A stretch of DNA of 64,000 nt from Henriciella sp. AS95 (GTDB lineage Bacteria; Pseudomonadota; Alphaproteobacteria; Caulobacterales; Hyphomonadaceae): positions 3,162,001 through 3,226,000 of the forward strand of contig NZ_JBBMQM010000001.1 of NCBI RefSeq assembly GCF_038900055.1. Reading direction: 5' to 3'. The position numbers and the translations under genes are program-made. The notes under the pieces are model-generated. The model saw nothing but the letters and a program-made list of their open reading frames with translations, did not search any database and was not told where the DNA came from. Position 1 is the first letter of the stretch, and each line of letters starts with the position of its first letter. This document shows, in pieces, positions 18,999 to 27,412 of this stretch.

Positions 18999-20429
18999 AT
19001 GCAGTTCGACAGTGACTACAAGATGCTCATCGATGGCGAGCTGGTGGGTGCCAACGACACGATAGATGTCGTCAATCCCGCCACGGAAGAGGCCTTCGCC
19101 ACCTGCCCCCGAGCTTCGAGCGATGATCTGGAAGCAGCCGTCAGCGCAGCAAAGCGGGCATTCTCCAGCTGGAAGAAGACACCCATTGAAGAACGCCGGT
19201 CCGCGCTTCGAAAAGCGAGCGCCCTGATCATGGAGCACGCCGACGCATTTGCGAGCTTGTTCACCAAGGAGCAAGGACGCCCGACAGCCATCGCTAAAGA
19301 AGAAATCATGGGAGCCGCCTACTGGTTTGCAGGCACTGCAGACCTCGACCTGCCTGTCGACGTCACTGAAGACACTGACACCAGGCGGATCGAAGTTCAT
19401 CACGAGCCTCTTGGCGCGGTCTGCGCCATTGTCCCTTGGAATTTTCCTGTGCTTCTGGCCAGCTGGAAGATTGCGCCCGCGATCCTTACGGGCAACACAA
19501 TTGTCCTTAAACCTTCTCCCTTCACGCCGCTGTGCACACTTAAGCTGGGCGAGCTGTTGCAGGACGTGTTTCCACCGGGCGTGATCAATATCATTAGCGG
19601 CGGGGATGAACTTGGCCCATGGATGACATCGCACAAAGGCTTCTCCAAAATCACCTTCACGGGGTCTACCGCGACCGGTCGGAAAGTGATGGAATCGGCC
19701 TCATCTGACCTCAAGAAAGTCACCCTGGAACTTGGTGGCAATGACGCCGCGATTGTTCTCCCAGACGTCGATGTCGACAAAGTTGCTGAGCAGATCTTCG
19801 CAGGCGCATTTTCGAATACGGCGCAGATTTGCGTGGCAACCAAAAGGCTCTATGTCCACGAGGCGATTTATGACGCGATGCGTGACCGCCTCCACGATCT
19901 CGCCAAAGCAGCGACCGTTGGAGACGGGAGCAATCAGGGTAACCGGTTCGGGCCGATACAAAACAAGGCTCAATTCGACCGAGTCACAAACCTGCTTGAG
20001 GACGCAAAAACCAGTGGACTGACGATGCTGTACGGCTCTGACGTCCCGAAGAAGGGTTTTTTCATCCCGCTCACTATCGTCGACAACCCTCCAGAGAACT
20101 CTCGCGTCGTCCAGGAAGAAGCATTCGGCCCCATCCTGCCCATGATGAAATTCTCGGATATTGATGAAGTCATCGACCGCGTAAACGACACAGAATATGG
20201 CCTGGCTGGCGCCGTTTGGTCATCGGACATTGAAAAAGCTACGAAGGTGGCTGCGGCAATGGAAAGCGGCACGGTCTGGATCAACCAGAATCTCCAATCG
20301 ACGCCACTTACGCCGCTGACGGGACACAAGCAATCAGGCGTCGGATCGGAGAATGGCGTTTACGGCCTGCGTGAGTTTACGCAGCCCAAAGCCATCTACA
20401 TTCCAAAATCTGCAAGCAATGTCGCTTGA
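18999..20429 (+). CDS. NAD(P)-dependent aldehyde dehydrogenase
   Basis: 476 residues with the ALDH superfamily landmarks: VPWNFP near 145, KPSPFTP at 171, glycine motif FTGSTATGRKV, general base Glu245 in LELGGN, and catalytic Cys278 in NTAQICVATKR. It oxidises an aldehyde to the acid (no CoA-acylating signature seen). Located 17 bp after the thiolase-like gene in one transcription unit with DUF35, so it may oxidise the aldehyde released by retro-aldol cleavage. GGAG precedes the start. It converges with the TetR gene 8 bp downstream. Confidence 0.93.
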   Translation: MQFDSDYKMLIDGELVGANDTIDVVNPATEEAFATCPRASSDDLEAAVSAAKRAFSSWKKTPIEERRSALRKASALIMEHADAFASLFTKEQGRPTAIAKEEIMGAAYWFAGTADLDLPVDVTEDTDTRRIEVHHEPLGAVCAIVPWNFPVLLASWKIAPAILTGNTIVLKPSPFTPLCTLKLGELLQDVFPPGVINIISGGDELGPWMTSHKGFSKITFTGSTATGRKVMESASSDLKKVTLELGGNDAAIVLPDVDVDKVAEQIFAGAFSNTAQICVATKRLYVHEAIYDAMRDRLHDLAKAATVGDGSNQGNRFGPIQNKAQFDRVTNLLEDAKTSGLTMLYGSDVPKKGFFIPLTIVDNPPENSRVVQEEAFGPILPMMKFSDIDEVIDRVNDTEYGLAGAVWSSDIEKATKVAAAMESGTVWINQNLQSTPLTPLTGHKQSGVGSENGVYGLREFTQPKAIYIPKSASNVA

Positions 20430-20436
20430 AGAGCCG

Positions 20437-21123
20437 TTAGATGATTTCGGACGGAAGGCTCTTTGCCAGACCGAGACGCCTCGCCCGCTTCTTTTCAGCG
20501 GCGGTCAGGCGCTTCGGCGTCTGAGGTAAATGACGGAATCCTCGCAAGAAACTCATTATGGTTTCTTCGAACAACTCTTCCTCGTCATAAGGATTGGCGC
20601 GGACCGCCTCGGCAAGGTGCGGAAATTGCTCCAGATCGAAGTCAGGCATCGCTTGCACGCCGTATGATTTGGCAGCCGCTTCAAATAGAGCCGATCCGTA
20701 AGTGATCTTTTCCGTGCCTTCGCTGATCACCATCTGAACTTCAGGCGGATATGGACACATGGATGTCCAGAAGTCATACGCGCCTAAGAGGATGCGCCTC
20801 GGGAAAAACTGCAAAAGCAAGGGAACCGCATTGGGGTGCCGCAAAAGGGTCCGTCGAGTCGACTTGCAAAGTCGGACGAGCGTTTTTTCCCAGTCGTTTT
20901 CATCAACCTTCGGCGGTTCGATTTCCCTCAACAGCAGCAGGACAACCTCAGACAGAAGCTCGTTCTTGTCCTTGAAATGATAGTAAAGCGATGGCGCCTT
21001 CACACCGAGGCTCTTTGCTATGAGTTCAACGCTTAGTGAGCGCAGCCCCTGCGCATCGATGACGTTCAATGCGGCGACTGCTGCCCCTTCGCGGGAGATG
21101 AGAGACTTTGAAGGGCGACCCAT
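20437..21123 (-). CDS. TetR/AcrR family transcriptional regulator
   Basis: 228 residues from ATG 21123 (MGRPSKSLISREG; AGAGA upstream). N-terminal TetR helix-turn-helix (about 10-55; LSVELIAKSLGVKAPSLYYHFKDKNELL) and an all-helical ligand-binding domain to the end (KRLTAAEKKRARRLGLAKSLPSE). It sits in the middle of the operator-bearing cluster. Its own upstream region carries a looser relative of the element (CTAATAC...CAATAG, 21140-21159). I infer that it is the most likely repressor acting on the 13-bp palindromes, probably de-repressed by an acyl-CoA or pathway intermediate; this is not shown by sequence alone. Confidence 0.88.
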   Translation of the reverse strand: MGRPSKSLISREGAAVAALNVIDAQGLRSLSVELIAKSLGVKAPSLYYHFKDKNELLSEVVLLLLREIEPPKVDENDWEKTLVRLCKSTRRTLLRHPNAVPLLLQFFPRRILLGAYDFWTSMCPYPPEVQMVISEGTEKITYGSALFEAAAKSYGVQAMPDFDLEQFPHLAEAVRANPYDEEELFEETIMSFLRGFRHLPQTPKRLTAAEKKRARRLGLAKSLPSEII

Positions 21124-21139
21124 GGCATTCTCTTTAAAA

Positions 21140-21159
21140 CTAATACCATGAAGCAATAG
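21140..21159 (-). promoter_or_regulatory. Degenerate operator-like inverted repeat upstream of TetR gene
   Basis: CTAATACCATGAAGCAATAG has the outer half-sites of the cluster element but with 7 extra bases between them, 17 bp upstream of the regulator start. Autoregulation is possible. Confidence 0.35.
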
Positions 21160-21268
21160 TTAGGCCATCAGGCACCTGCAATGCCCGCTCCTGATAATTC
21201 TCCCACAACGTGCGATCGCCAGACCCGCTGTCTCAGGGGGCCTTTAACGTCTCTCGTGCCACCAAACG

Positions 21269-22882
21269 CTACACACTCGCGAGCGACTTTCTCTGGATGA
21301 TATCTGCGGCGCGCCATGCCATCGCCATGGTCGGGCCATTTGTATTGCCGGATGGAATAACCGGCATGATCGATGTATCGATCACACGTAAGCCCTCCAC
21401 GCCTCTGACTTTGAGCTCCGGATCGACAACAGACGTTTCCGGGTCTGCACTCATACGGCAACTCCCCACAGCATGATAACCGCACGTGCCGAATTGATCG
21501 TATGCTTTCAGGATATCATCATCGGAAGAGTAATCCGGTCCTGGCAGTGTTTCCTCTTCGACATATTGCGCAAGTGGTTCCTGCTGAACCCATTTTCGTG
21601 CCACGCGGACAGCACCGATCATGGCCTGTCTGTCTTCCTCAGTGTCCCGGTAATTCGTTCGCAGTTGCGGCGGTGCATCCATATCAGTTGACGTGATGTG
21701 CACATGGCCCCGCGACGTCGGCCGCAGCGGATAAATTGTTACGTGAATGCCGGGGTGGCGCTCCACATCCTTGCGATCCTTTTCAAAGTCAAAGCTGAAC
21801 GGCGCGAACAGGAACTGCGCATCCGGTCGATTGAGGCCTGGGCGGGTCTTGAACCAGGCCACTTGCTCGTAGGCTGCTGCTGACATCGGTCCGCTGCGGG
21901 TCAGATAGTATTGAAGGCCGGCCTTGATCATGCCGAGCCCGTAATATTTCTTGTTGTGCGAGATGTCCTTGTTGAGTTTCCACTGCATGATAATCGCGCG
22001 GTGCTCCAACAAATTCTCACCGACATTCGGATTTGCGACGACAACGTCAATACCGAGGTCGGAAAGCCGCTCCGGGTCGCCAATACCTGAGCGCTCGAGA
22101 ATGTTTGGCGAAGCCATTGCCCCGCCGCACAGGATCACTTCGACGCGGCACTCGATCTGCTTTTTCTGCCCCTCATGAACGACATAAACTCCAACAGCGC
22201 GCTTGCCCTCCAAAACGACGCGGTCGACCGTGCAGTCTGTAATGATGTCCAGATTGGGGCGTGACCGAATAGGGTCGAGAAAGGCTGTGGCCGCGCTTTG
22301 ACGCCTGCCTTTATACACCGTGCGAGGCGCATACCCGATGCCTTCAACATCGTCTGGAGCGTTTGTATCCGGCTTTTCAACCCACCCCATAGACTTGCCG
22401 GCATCAAGCATCGCATCGGTTATCGTGTCCTTGGTATCGGGCAACGTCACCCTTAGAGGGCCGTCTGCGCCTCTGGTTTCGTCGCCCCCCAGTTCGTGCG
22501 ATTCAAGCGCTGCGTAAGCCGCGCCAATATGATCCCAGCTCCAATCATCGCTGGAAATTTCAGCGATTGTGTCGAAATCGGCTGGCTGCCCACGCACGTA
22601 CATCATGCCGTTGATTGAGCTCGACCCGCCAAGCACGCGTCCACGCACCCAGACTTCCGATGTCTGATTATTGGTGTCTTCAGGAACACTTGCATAACCC
22701 CAAACGTGTTTCGGGTCGGCCATGACCTTGGCCAAGCCTTTGGGCATCTTGATAAAAGGATGTGTGTCTGGCGGCCCCGCTTCCAATAAAGCGACGCTTA
22801 TCTCAGGGTCCTCAGACAAGCGGTACGCCAAGACACAGCCGGCGGCTCCGGCTCCGACGATAATGTAGTCGTATTTCTTCAA
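21269..22882 (-). CDS. GMC family oxidoreductase (FAD alcohol/choline dehydrogenase-like)
   Basis: 537 residues if started at TTG 22882, which has GGGAGAG just upstream and places the FAD Rossmann motif (YDYIIVGAGAAGCVLAYRLSE) at the very N-terminus as usual. Further motifs are GRVLGGSSSINGMMYVRG (GMC signature 1), the signature-2 region GAMASPNILERSGIG, the catalytic-histidine segment GYHAVGSCRM and the closing NTNGPTMAMAWRAADII. GMC dehydrogenases oxidise primary or secondary alcohols with membrane quinone or oxygen as acceptor. An operator copy sits 24 bp upstream of the start. Alcohol oxidation in the cluster pathway is inferred. Confidence 0.92.
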   Translation of the reverse strand: MKKYDYIIVGAGAAGCVLAYRLSEDPEISVALLEAGPPDTHPFIKMPKGLAKVMADPKHVWGYASVPEDTNNQTSEVWVRGRVLGGSSSINGMMYVRGQPADFDTIAEISSDDWSWDHIGAAYAALESHELGGDETRGADGPLRVTLPDTKDTITDAMLDAGKSMGWVEKPDTNAPDDVEGIGYAPRTVYKGRRQSAATAFLDPIRSRPNLDIITDCTVDRVVLEGKRAVGVYVVHEGQKKQIECRVEVILCGGAMASPNILERSGIGDPERLSDLGIDVVVANPNVGENLLEHRAIIMQWKLNKDISHNKKYYGLGMIKAGLQYYLTRSGPMSAAAYEQVAWFKTRPGLNRPDAQFLFAPFSFDFEKDRKDVERHPGIHVTIYPLRPTSRGHVHITSTDMDAPPQLRTNYRDTEEDRQAMIGAVRVARKWVQQEPLAQYVEEETLPGPDYSSDDDILKAYDQFGTCGYHAVGSCRMSADPETSVVDPELKVRGVEGLRVIDTSIMPVIPSGNTNGPTMAMAWRAADIIQRKSLASV

Positions 22883-22905
22883 CGCGCTCTCCCAGATTAT
22901 TTGAA

Positions 22906-22918
22906 TTATTAAATCTAA
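22906..22918 (-). promoter_or_regulatory. 13-bp operator candidate, copy 5
   Basis: TTATTAAATCTAA, a weaker TTA-n7-TAA version, 24 bp upstream of the GMC oxidoreductase start in the 536-bp divergent gap 22883-23418. Confidence 0.45.
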
Positions 22919-23269
22919 TACGAGCAGTTTTATTGCTTTTGGGCAAGACTGTTCATGCCGACCCCACACATCGTGAATGTTGAAAAGCTCATCAGATTTG
23001 AGTGACCGCAATTTCCAGTGGCGGTCAGGCTCGCCCGGCTGGAACGTCGAACAGCTCTTTTTTCCTCTAACGAACTCGAGCGCTATTCACTCTGAGAAGT
23101 CAGTAGAAACAGCCAAATTTAGCGCAATCCTGTTTCGCGCGACGCCATGTAAAGAAGTGTGGCGCAACGCCGGCCTGTAATGCATCTCGGTGAGATCTGA
23201 TCCTGAACCGGGTGGCCTGTTAATTTTAGGCGTTGCCGCCAAACCGCAATATGTGTAGCAAAGATAAAA

Positions 23270-23282
23270 CTAATATAATTAG
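23270..23282 (+). promoter_or_regulatory. 13-bp operator candidate, copy 6
   Basis: CTAATATAATTAG, a near-perfect palindrome, 136 bp before the MFS transporter start in the same divergent gap as copy 5. Confidence 0.6.
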
Positions 23283-23365
23283 AACGGTGATGCTCATTCC
23301 ATAAAGGTCAGGAATGGCGGGCGGCTGCGTCGGACACCGAATCTAAAAATCCAGGGCAGGATCGT

Positions 23366-23422
23366 ATGTTGAAAAAACTTGTTTCGCTGATTGGCTCCTC
23401 ATCGCCCCAGAGACCATCGTGA
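23366..23422 (+). CDS. Possible 18-residue leader peptide overlapping the MFS start
   Basis: ATG 23366 opens a short frame (MLKKLVSLIGSSSPQRPS) whose TGA overlaps the GTG start of the MFS gene as GTGA. An AGGGCAGG stretch lies upstream. The overlap would permit translational coupling, but an 18-codon frame can easily be chance. Confidence 0.3.
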   Translation: MLKKLVSLIGSSSPQRPS

Positions 23423-24672
23423 ATTCATCACAGCCCGTCACGCAACAACCCGCGCGCGGGCAGGTCTGGCTTGCCATTGCAACCTGCTTTCTGGTGGCAA
23501 CCATTGAAGGCTATGACATTCAGATCCTTGCTATCGCCGCTCCAAAATTCGCCCCGGAACTCGGCTTCGATTCAAGTGCGCTCGGATGGATATTCGGGGC
23601 TGTCAGCTTTGGCATCATGATTGGCAGCTCATTCGGCGGACGAGCGGGCGATGTTTTTGGTCACCGAATTGTTCTGTCATCAGCCCTTCTCACCTTCGGC
23701 CTCTTCACGCTGCTCACCCCGTTCTGTCAGTCCTTCGAGTCGTTTCTGATTGTTCGTATGTTGACCGGCATTGGCTTTGGCGTCGCGCTGCCGAATCTCA
23801 TGTCGATGGCCGCCAACATTTCCACGGACAAGAGCACCTTTCGTACAAATGCTGCTGTGTTTTGGGGCGTACCACTCGGCGCGGTTGTCGCTGCAGGTCT
23901 GTTCTCACAGGGCATGAATTGGCAAATGGCTTTCTTCGGCGGGGGAACCGCGGCTCTGGCATGCATTCCGCTGGTTTTACTGTCCTTCACCGGCAAGCGA
24001 CCTGCGCGAACTGAGCCAGAGACGATGAAGGAGAGCTTCCTTCGTCAGCTCCTTTCCGACAAATACCGCAATCAAAGCCTGCTTATCTGGGTCATTTTTG
24101 CGCTGGCATACCTCGTTTCATACTTCGCATCCGTCTGGTTGCCGATGATTGTTTCGGGCAAGGGGTTCACGCCGGAAACCGCCGCGAGCGTGATGCTGGC
24201 TTACGGAATTTTCGGCATGATTGGCATTTTTGCTGTCGGCTGGGCGTGTGACCAGTTCGGCTATCAAATTCCGGTCACCCTCTGCTGGATCGCGATTGTC
24301 CCCGTTCTTATGTTCACCGCCCTCAGCAGCGACTGGTTAACGTTACATATCATCGGCGCCCTGACCGGGTTTCTGGTCAATGGTGGCGTTTTTGCTCTGT
24401 ATTCGGTCGCAGCAGCGGGATATCCGGTTCATCTCAGAGGCGCGGGCTCAGGGGCTGCCTTGGCATGGGCCCGGTTCGGCGCCATTCTCGGTCCGCTGAC
24501 AGGGGGCTGGCTGCTCAATACGAACCTGTCGCAGATTTACATAATGGGCGTGTTCGCCATCATTGCGTTGACGACCGCATCCTTCGTTTTTGTATCTGGA
24601 TTTGTTCTGAAAAGCAGGCCAGCGGCCTCGACACTTCCACCAAAGCCCAAAGCCCATGCCCCGGGGCATTGA
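23419..24672 (+). CDS. MFS transporter, aromatic acid:H+ symporter (AAHS)-like
   Basis: 417 residues, GTG start. Twelve hydrophobic segments; helix 1 carries the family's GYDIQILAIAAPKF wording and the loop between helices 2 and 3 is GGRAGDVFGHR, close to the AAHS/benzoate-transporter signature. It probably imports an organic acid by proton symport across the inner membrane. It is divergent from the GMC oxidoreductase with an operator copy between, and is followed by an enoyl-CoA hydratase gene, so it is likely induced with the pathway. Confidence 0.88.
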   Translation: MNSSQPVTQQPARGQVWLAIATCFLVATIEGYDIQILAIAAPKFAPELGFDSSALGWIFGAVSFGIMIGSSFGGRAGDVFGHRIVLSSALLTFGLFTLLTPFCQSFESFLIVRMLTGIGFGVALPNLMSMAANISTDKSTFRTNAAVFWGVPLGAVVAAGLFSQGMNWQMAFFGGGTAALACIPLVLLSFTGKRPARTEPETMKESFLRQLLSDKYRNQSLLIWVIFALAYLVSYFASVWLPMIVSGKGFTPETAASVMLAYGIFGMIGIFAVGWACDQFGYQIPVTLCWIAIVPVLMFTALSSDWLTLHIIGALTGFLVNGGVFALYSVAAAGYPVHLRGAGSGAALAWARFGAILGPLTGGWLLNTNLSQIYIMGVFAIIALTTASFVFVSGFVLKSRPAASTLPPKPKAHAPGH

Positions 24673-24768
24673 TACGCGGACGGCCGCCAACTCGGACACT
24701 TTCATTTAAACAGATGTAGATTGCCGGTCGGCGCTCATGGCGGGCCGGCGCAAGGAGAAGAAGACTAA

Positions 24769-25581
24769 ATGCTAAACGACCTTCAGCTGGAGTATGTTGA
24801 AACTCAAGTACACGACGAGGTGATGACAATCACGCTCAACCGTCCTGACCAACTCAATGCGATGAACAAAGGTCTGGTGAAGGACCTGCGCAACATCTTT
24901 CAGGCGCTCTATTGGGAACGCTCAGTCCGGGTCGTCGTGCTTCGAGCGGCCGGGCGAGCCTTTTGTGCAGGCCTGGATCTGAAGGAAGCATCCGTAACCG
25001 ATTCGTCCAGCGACCGGGACGTTGCCGCGCTTCTCGATGGACAAAGGTCGATCGCCGAAATCTACGTCGCCATGCGTCGATGCCCGCAACCAATCATCTG
25101 CTGCGTACAAGGCGCGGCAAGCGGGGGCGGTTTCGCCCTCGCACTTGCGTCCGACATCCGAATTCTCTCGGAAGATGCCCGTATGAACGCCGCTTTCATC
25201 CGCATCGGTCTCAGCGCCTGCGACATGGGTGTGTCTTATTTCATGCCGCGAATGCTCGGCATGTCGAAAGCAAGCGAATTCATGCTCACCGGGCGATTCA
25301 TCAGTGCAACAGAGGCGCTGGAATTGGGACTCGCCAATCGCGTCGTGGCGCCTGAAGCGCTAGAGAAGGAAGCTGCTTCCTTCTGCGAAGACATGTTGCG
25401 TGCAACGCCCATGGGGCTTCGCCTCACGAAAGATGTTCTCAATCTCTCAATTGATGCTCAAGGGCTCGAAGCGGTGATGGCGCTTGAAGACCGCAATCAG
25501 ATGCTCACGTCGCAGGACCCCAATTTCCGAGAAGGCGTCGCCGAGTTCATGGAAAAGCGCAAGCCGAATTACTCTTCATGA
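24769..25581 (+). CDS. Enoyl-CoA hydratase/isomerase (crotonase) family protein
   Basis: 270 residues with AAGGAGAAGAAG upstream. Crotonase fold: VMTITLNRPDQLNAMN, the oxyanion-hole segments AAGRAFCAGLDLKE and CVQGAASGGGFALALASDIRI, and a C-terminal helical trimerisation region. It acts on enoyl- or related acyl-CoA thioesters; exact chemistry (hydratase, isomerase, hydrolase) cannot be assigned. The 96-bp gap after the MFS gene contains no operator copy, so it is probably read through. Confidence 0.92.
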   Translation: MLNDLQLEYVETQVHDEVMTITLNRPDQLNAMNKGLVKDLRNIFQALYWERSVRVVVLRAAGRAFCAGLDLKEASVTDSSSDRDVAALLDGQRSIAEIYVAMRRCPQPIICCVQGAASGGGFALALASDIRILSEDARMNAAFIRIGLSACDMGVSYFMPRMLGMSKASEFMLTGRFISATEALELGLANRVVAPEALEKEAASFCEDMLRATPMGLRLTKDVLNLSIDAQGLEAVMALEDRNQMLTSQDPNFREGVAEFMEKRKPNYSS

Positions 25582-25786
25582 GGCAGCGCGTTCAGCGGCC
25601 AGGGACGGCATCACGACAAGAGCGCTTTCATACTGAAGCTCATGTCTTTCAGCTGCCCCTCCCCTGAACGGTCGGGCGATCCACAGGACACCAAAGCTCT
25701 GGCGGGCCGCTGACCGCGTCGATTGCAATCAGGCAGCCCGCTTTCAGGTATAAGGCCGCGAGCTTCGTCTCGTCCGGCACCGCCCC

Positions 25787-27286
25787 TCAGCGCACACGCG
25801 TTAATTCAGAAACGCAGCTTGCATATTTTTCTCGCAAGGGGGGTTTGGAAAGCTTGCCGGTCGCGGTGCGGGGCATCGGCTCGTTTTCAATCGCAACGTA
25901 GCGAGGCACCTTGTAATCGGCGAGCTGCTCATTGCAGTGAGCGATCAAGGCAGGCACATCGACCTCCCCGGTCGCATACACGATAGCGAGCGGGGTTTCG
26001 CCAAACTTGTCATCTTTCGCGGCAATGACGAGACACTCTTCAATGGGCTGGCCACTGCATAGCACGGCCCGCTCGACTTCAGCTGCCGCAATGTTCAGCC
26101 CACCGGAAATGATAATGTCCTTCATGCGGTCCACGAAGGTCAGCAATCCGTCTTCATCCATGACGCCCAGATCACCGGAATAAAGCCACCCATCCTTGAT
26201 CGTCTTTGCGGTCTCCTCGGGATTGTTCCAGTATTCGACCATATTGCCGGGGCCGCGCATAATGATCTGGCCCACCGTATTTGGCGGAACCCGATTGCCG
26301 TCTTCGTCTACAATCGCAATTTCGTTGAAGAGACCGCCCATTCCGCATTTCTGAGGCTGCATTTTTGCAAGATGCTCAGGCATGATGGTGCCGTTACCGC
26401 CGCACTCTGTCTGTCCGTAGATCTGGCGCACAACGATACCCTTCTTCATCCAGGTATCCTGCAAGGCCTGCGTGACCGGCGCCCCCCCGCTCGTGGCCAT
26501 CGTAATGCTGGACAGGTCGGCATCCTCAAACTCGGGCAGTTTCGACAGCGCCTCAAAGAAGACGGGCACACCGCCAAATCCGTTTATCTTCTTGTCGACA
26601 ATCGTTTTGAGGAAGGCTTGAGGCTCAAAGGACTTCAAGAAGAACAGGGAACAACCCAACACGCTATAATGGATCAGCTGCACGAAACCCGCAGACGTGC
26701 TCAACGGAGCCGGGACGATAACGCGCGAGCCCTTACCGATGCTCTGCTCTTCCATCACGTGCGTCGCGACATAACCCGTCATCGTGCGGTGTGAGAAAAC
26801 GACCCCTTTTGGCTTTGCGGTCGAGCCACTGGTTGCGATTATAACGACCTTGTCATCCGGTTTGGGCTGGTGCGCGACCGTCGCCGGCTCCCCGTGCCTG
26901 TGCTCAAAGACCGATTGCAATGGAACCGTTTCGACATCGATATTCGCAAGTCTTGCGATACGGTCTTCGTCAGCGAAGACCATGCGCGGCTCTGTATCTT
27001 CAATGATTTCTGCGAGTTCGTGTGACGTGTACCGCATATTGAGGGGCTGAGCTATGCCACCTGCTCTCAGGATGCCGAGTATCAGCACGCAATATTGAAG
27101 CGAATTGCCTGCGCAAATTCCGACCCTGTCGCCCGGCTTAAGACCTTTGTGTATCAGGTGAGCCGCTATCCGTTCTGACCAATCGCGATATTCGAGGTAG
27201 GTGACGCGGTCATCAACAAAGTCCAAGGCCAGGGCATCCGGCATCACACGCGCCCACCAATGGATAGCATCATTTATCGTCTGCAA
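25787..27286 (-). CDS. Acyl-CoA synthetase (AMP-dependent ligase)
   Basis: 499 residues, TTG start at 27286 behind GGGAGGAAA. ANL-superfamily motifs: P-loop IIATSGSTAKPKGVV (about 152-166), IYGQTECGG (A5), WLYSGDLGVMDEDG (A7 hinge region) and the C-terminal lysine motif TATGKLSKPPLREKY. It activates a carboxylic acid to its CoA thioester through an acyl-adenylate. An operator copy lies 41 bp upstream, and it is separated from the upstream Rieske gene by a strong terminator. Substrate class (aromatic, alicyclic or fatty) is unknown. Confidence 0.93.
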   Translation of the reverse strand: MQTINDAIHWWARVMPDALALDFVDDRVTYLEYRDWSERIAAHLIHKGLKPGDRVGICAGNSLQYCVLILGILRAGGIAQPLNMRYTSHELAEIIEDTEPRMVFADEDRIARLANIDVETVPLQSVFEHRHGEPATVAHQPKPDDKVVIIATSGSTAKPKGVVFSHRTMTGYVATHVMEEQSIGKGSRVIVPAPLSTSAGFVQLIHYSVLGCSLFFLKSFEPQAFLKTIVDKKINGFGGVPVFFEALSKLPEFEDADLSSITMATSGGAPVTQALQDTWMKKGIVVRQIYGQTECGGNGTIMPEHLAKMQPQKCGMGGLFNEIAIVDEDGNRVPPNTVGQIIMRGPGNMVEYWNNPEETAKTIKDGWLYSGDLGVMDEDGLLTFVDRMKDIIISGGLNIAAAEVERAVLCSGQPIEECLVIAAKDDKFGETPLAIVYATGEVDVPALIAHCNEQLADYKVPRYVAIENEPMPRTATGKLSKPPLREKYASCVSELTRVR

Positions 27287-27326
27287 AATTTCCTCCCAGA
27301 ACTCTGCGGCACTTAGCGCGCCTTAT

Positions 27327-27339
27327 CTATAGAGTTTAG
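27327..27339 (-). promoter_or_regulatory. 13-bp operator candidate, copy 7
   Basis: CTATAGAGTTTAG, 41 bp upstream of the acyl-CoA synthetase start and just past the terminator hairpin of the preceding gene. Confidence 0.5.
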
Positions 27340-27354
27340 ATTAATCGAAAAAAT

Positions 27355-27393
27355 GGCGCGGGCAATCGATTCCTGAAACCGATTGCCCGCGCC
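27355..27393 (-). terminator. Rho-independent terminator of the Rieske oxygenase transcript
   Basis: A perfect 14-bp stem (GGCGCGGGCAATCG / CGATTGCCCGCGCC) with an 11-nt loop, 20 bp after the Rieske stop. On the minus strand it is followed by ATTTTTTCG. Confidence 0.9.
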
Positions 27394-27412
27394 AAGTCAT
27401 TTGAGGTTTCGG

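Noticed and set aside
21140-21152. A thirteenth exact copy of the 13-bp operator at the TetR gene
   Set aside because: Only the left half-site matches at the standard spacing; the right half-site is 7 bp too far, so it is listed only as a degenerate site.
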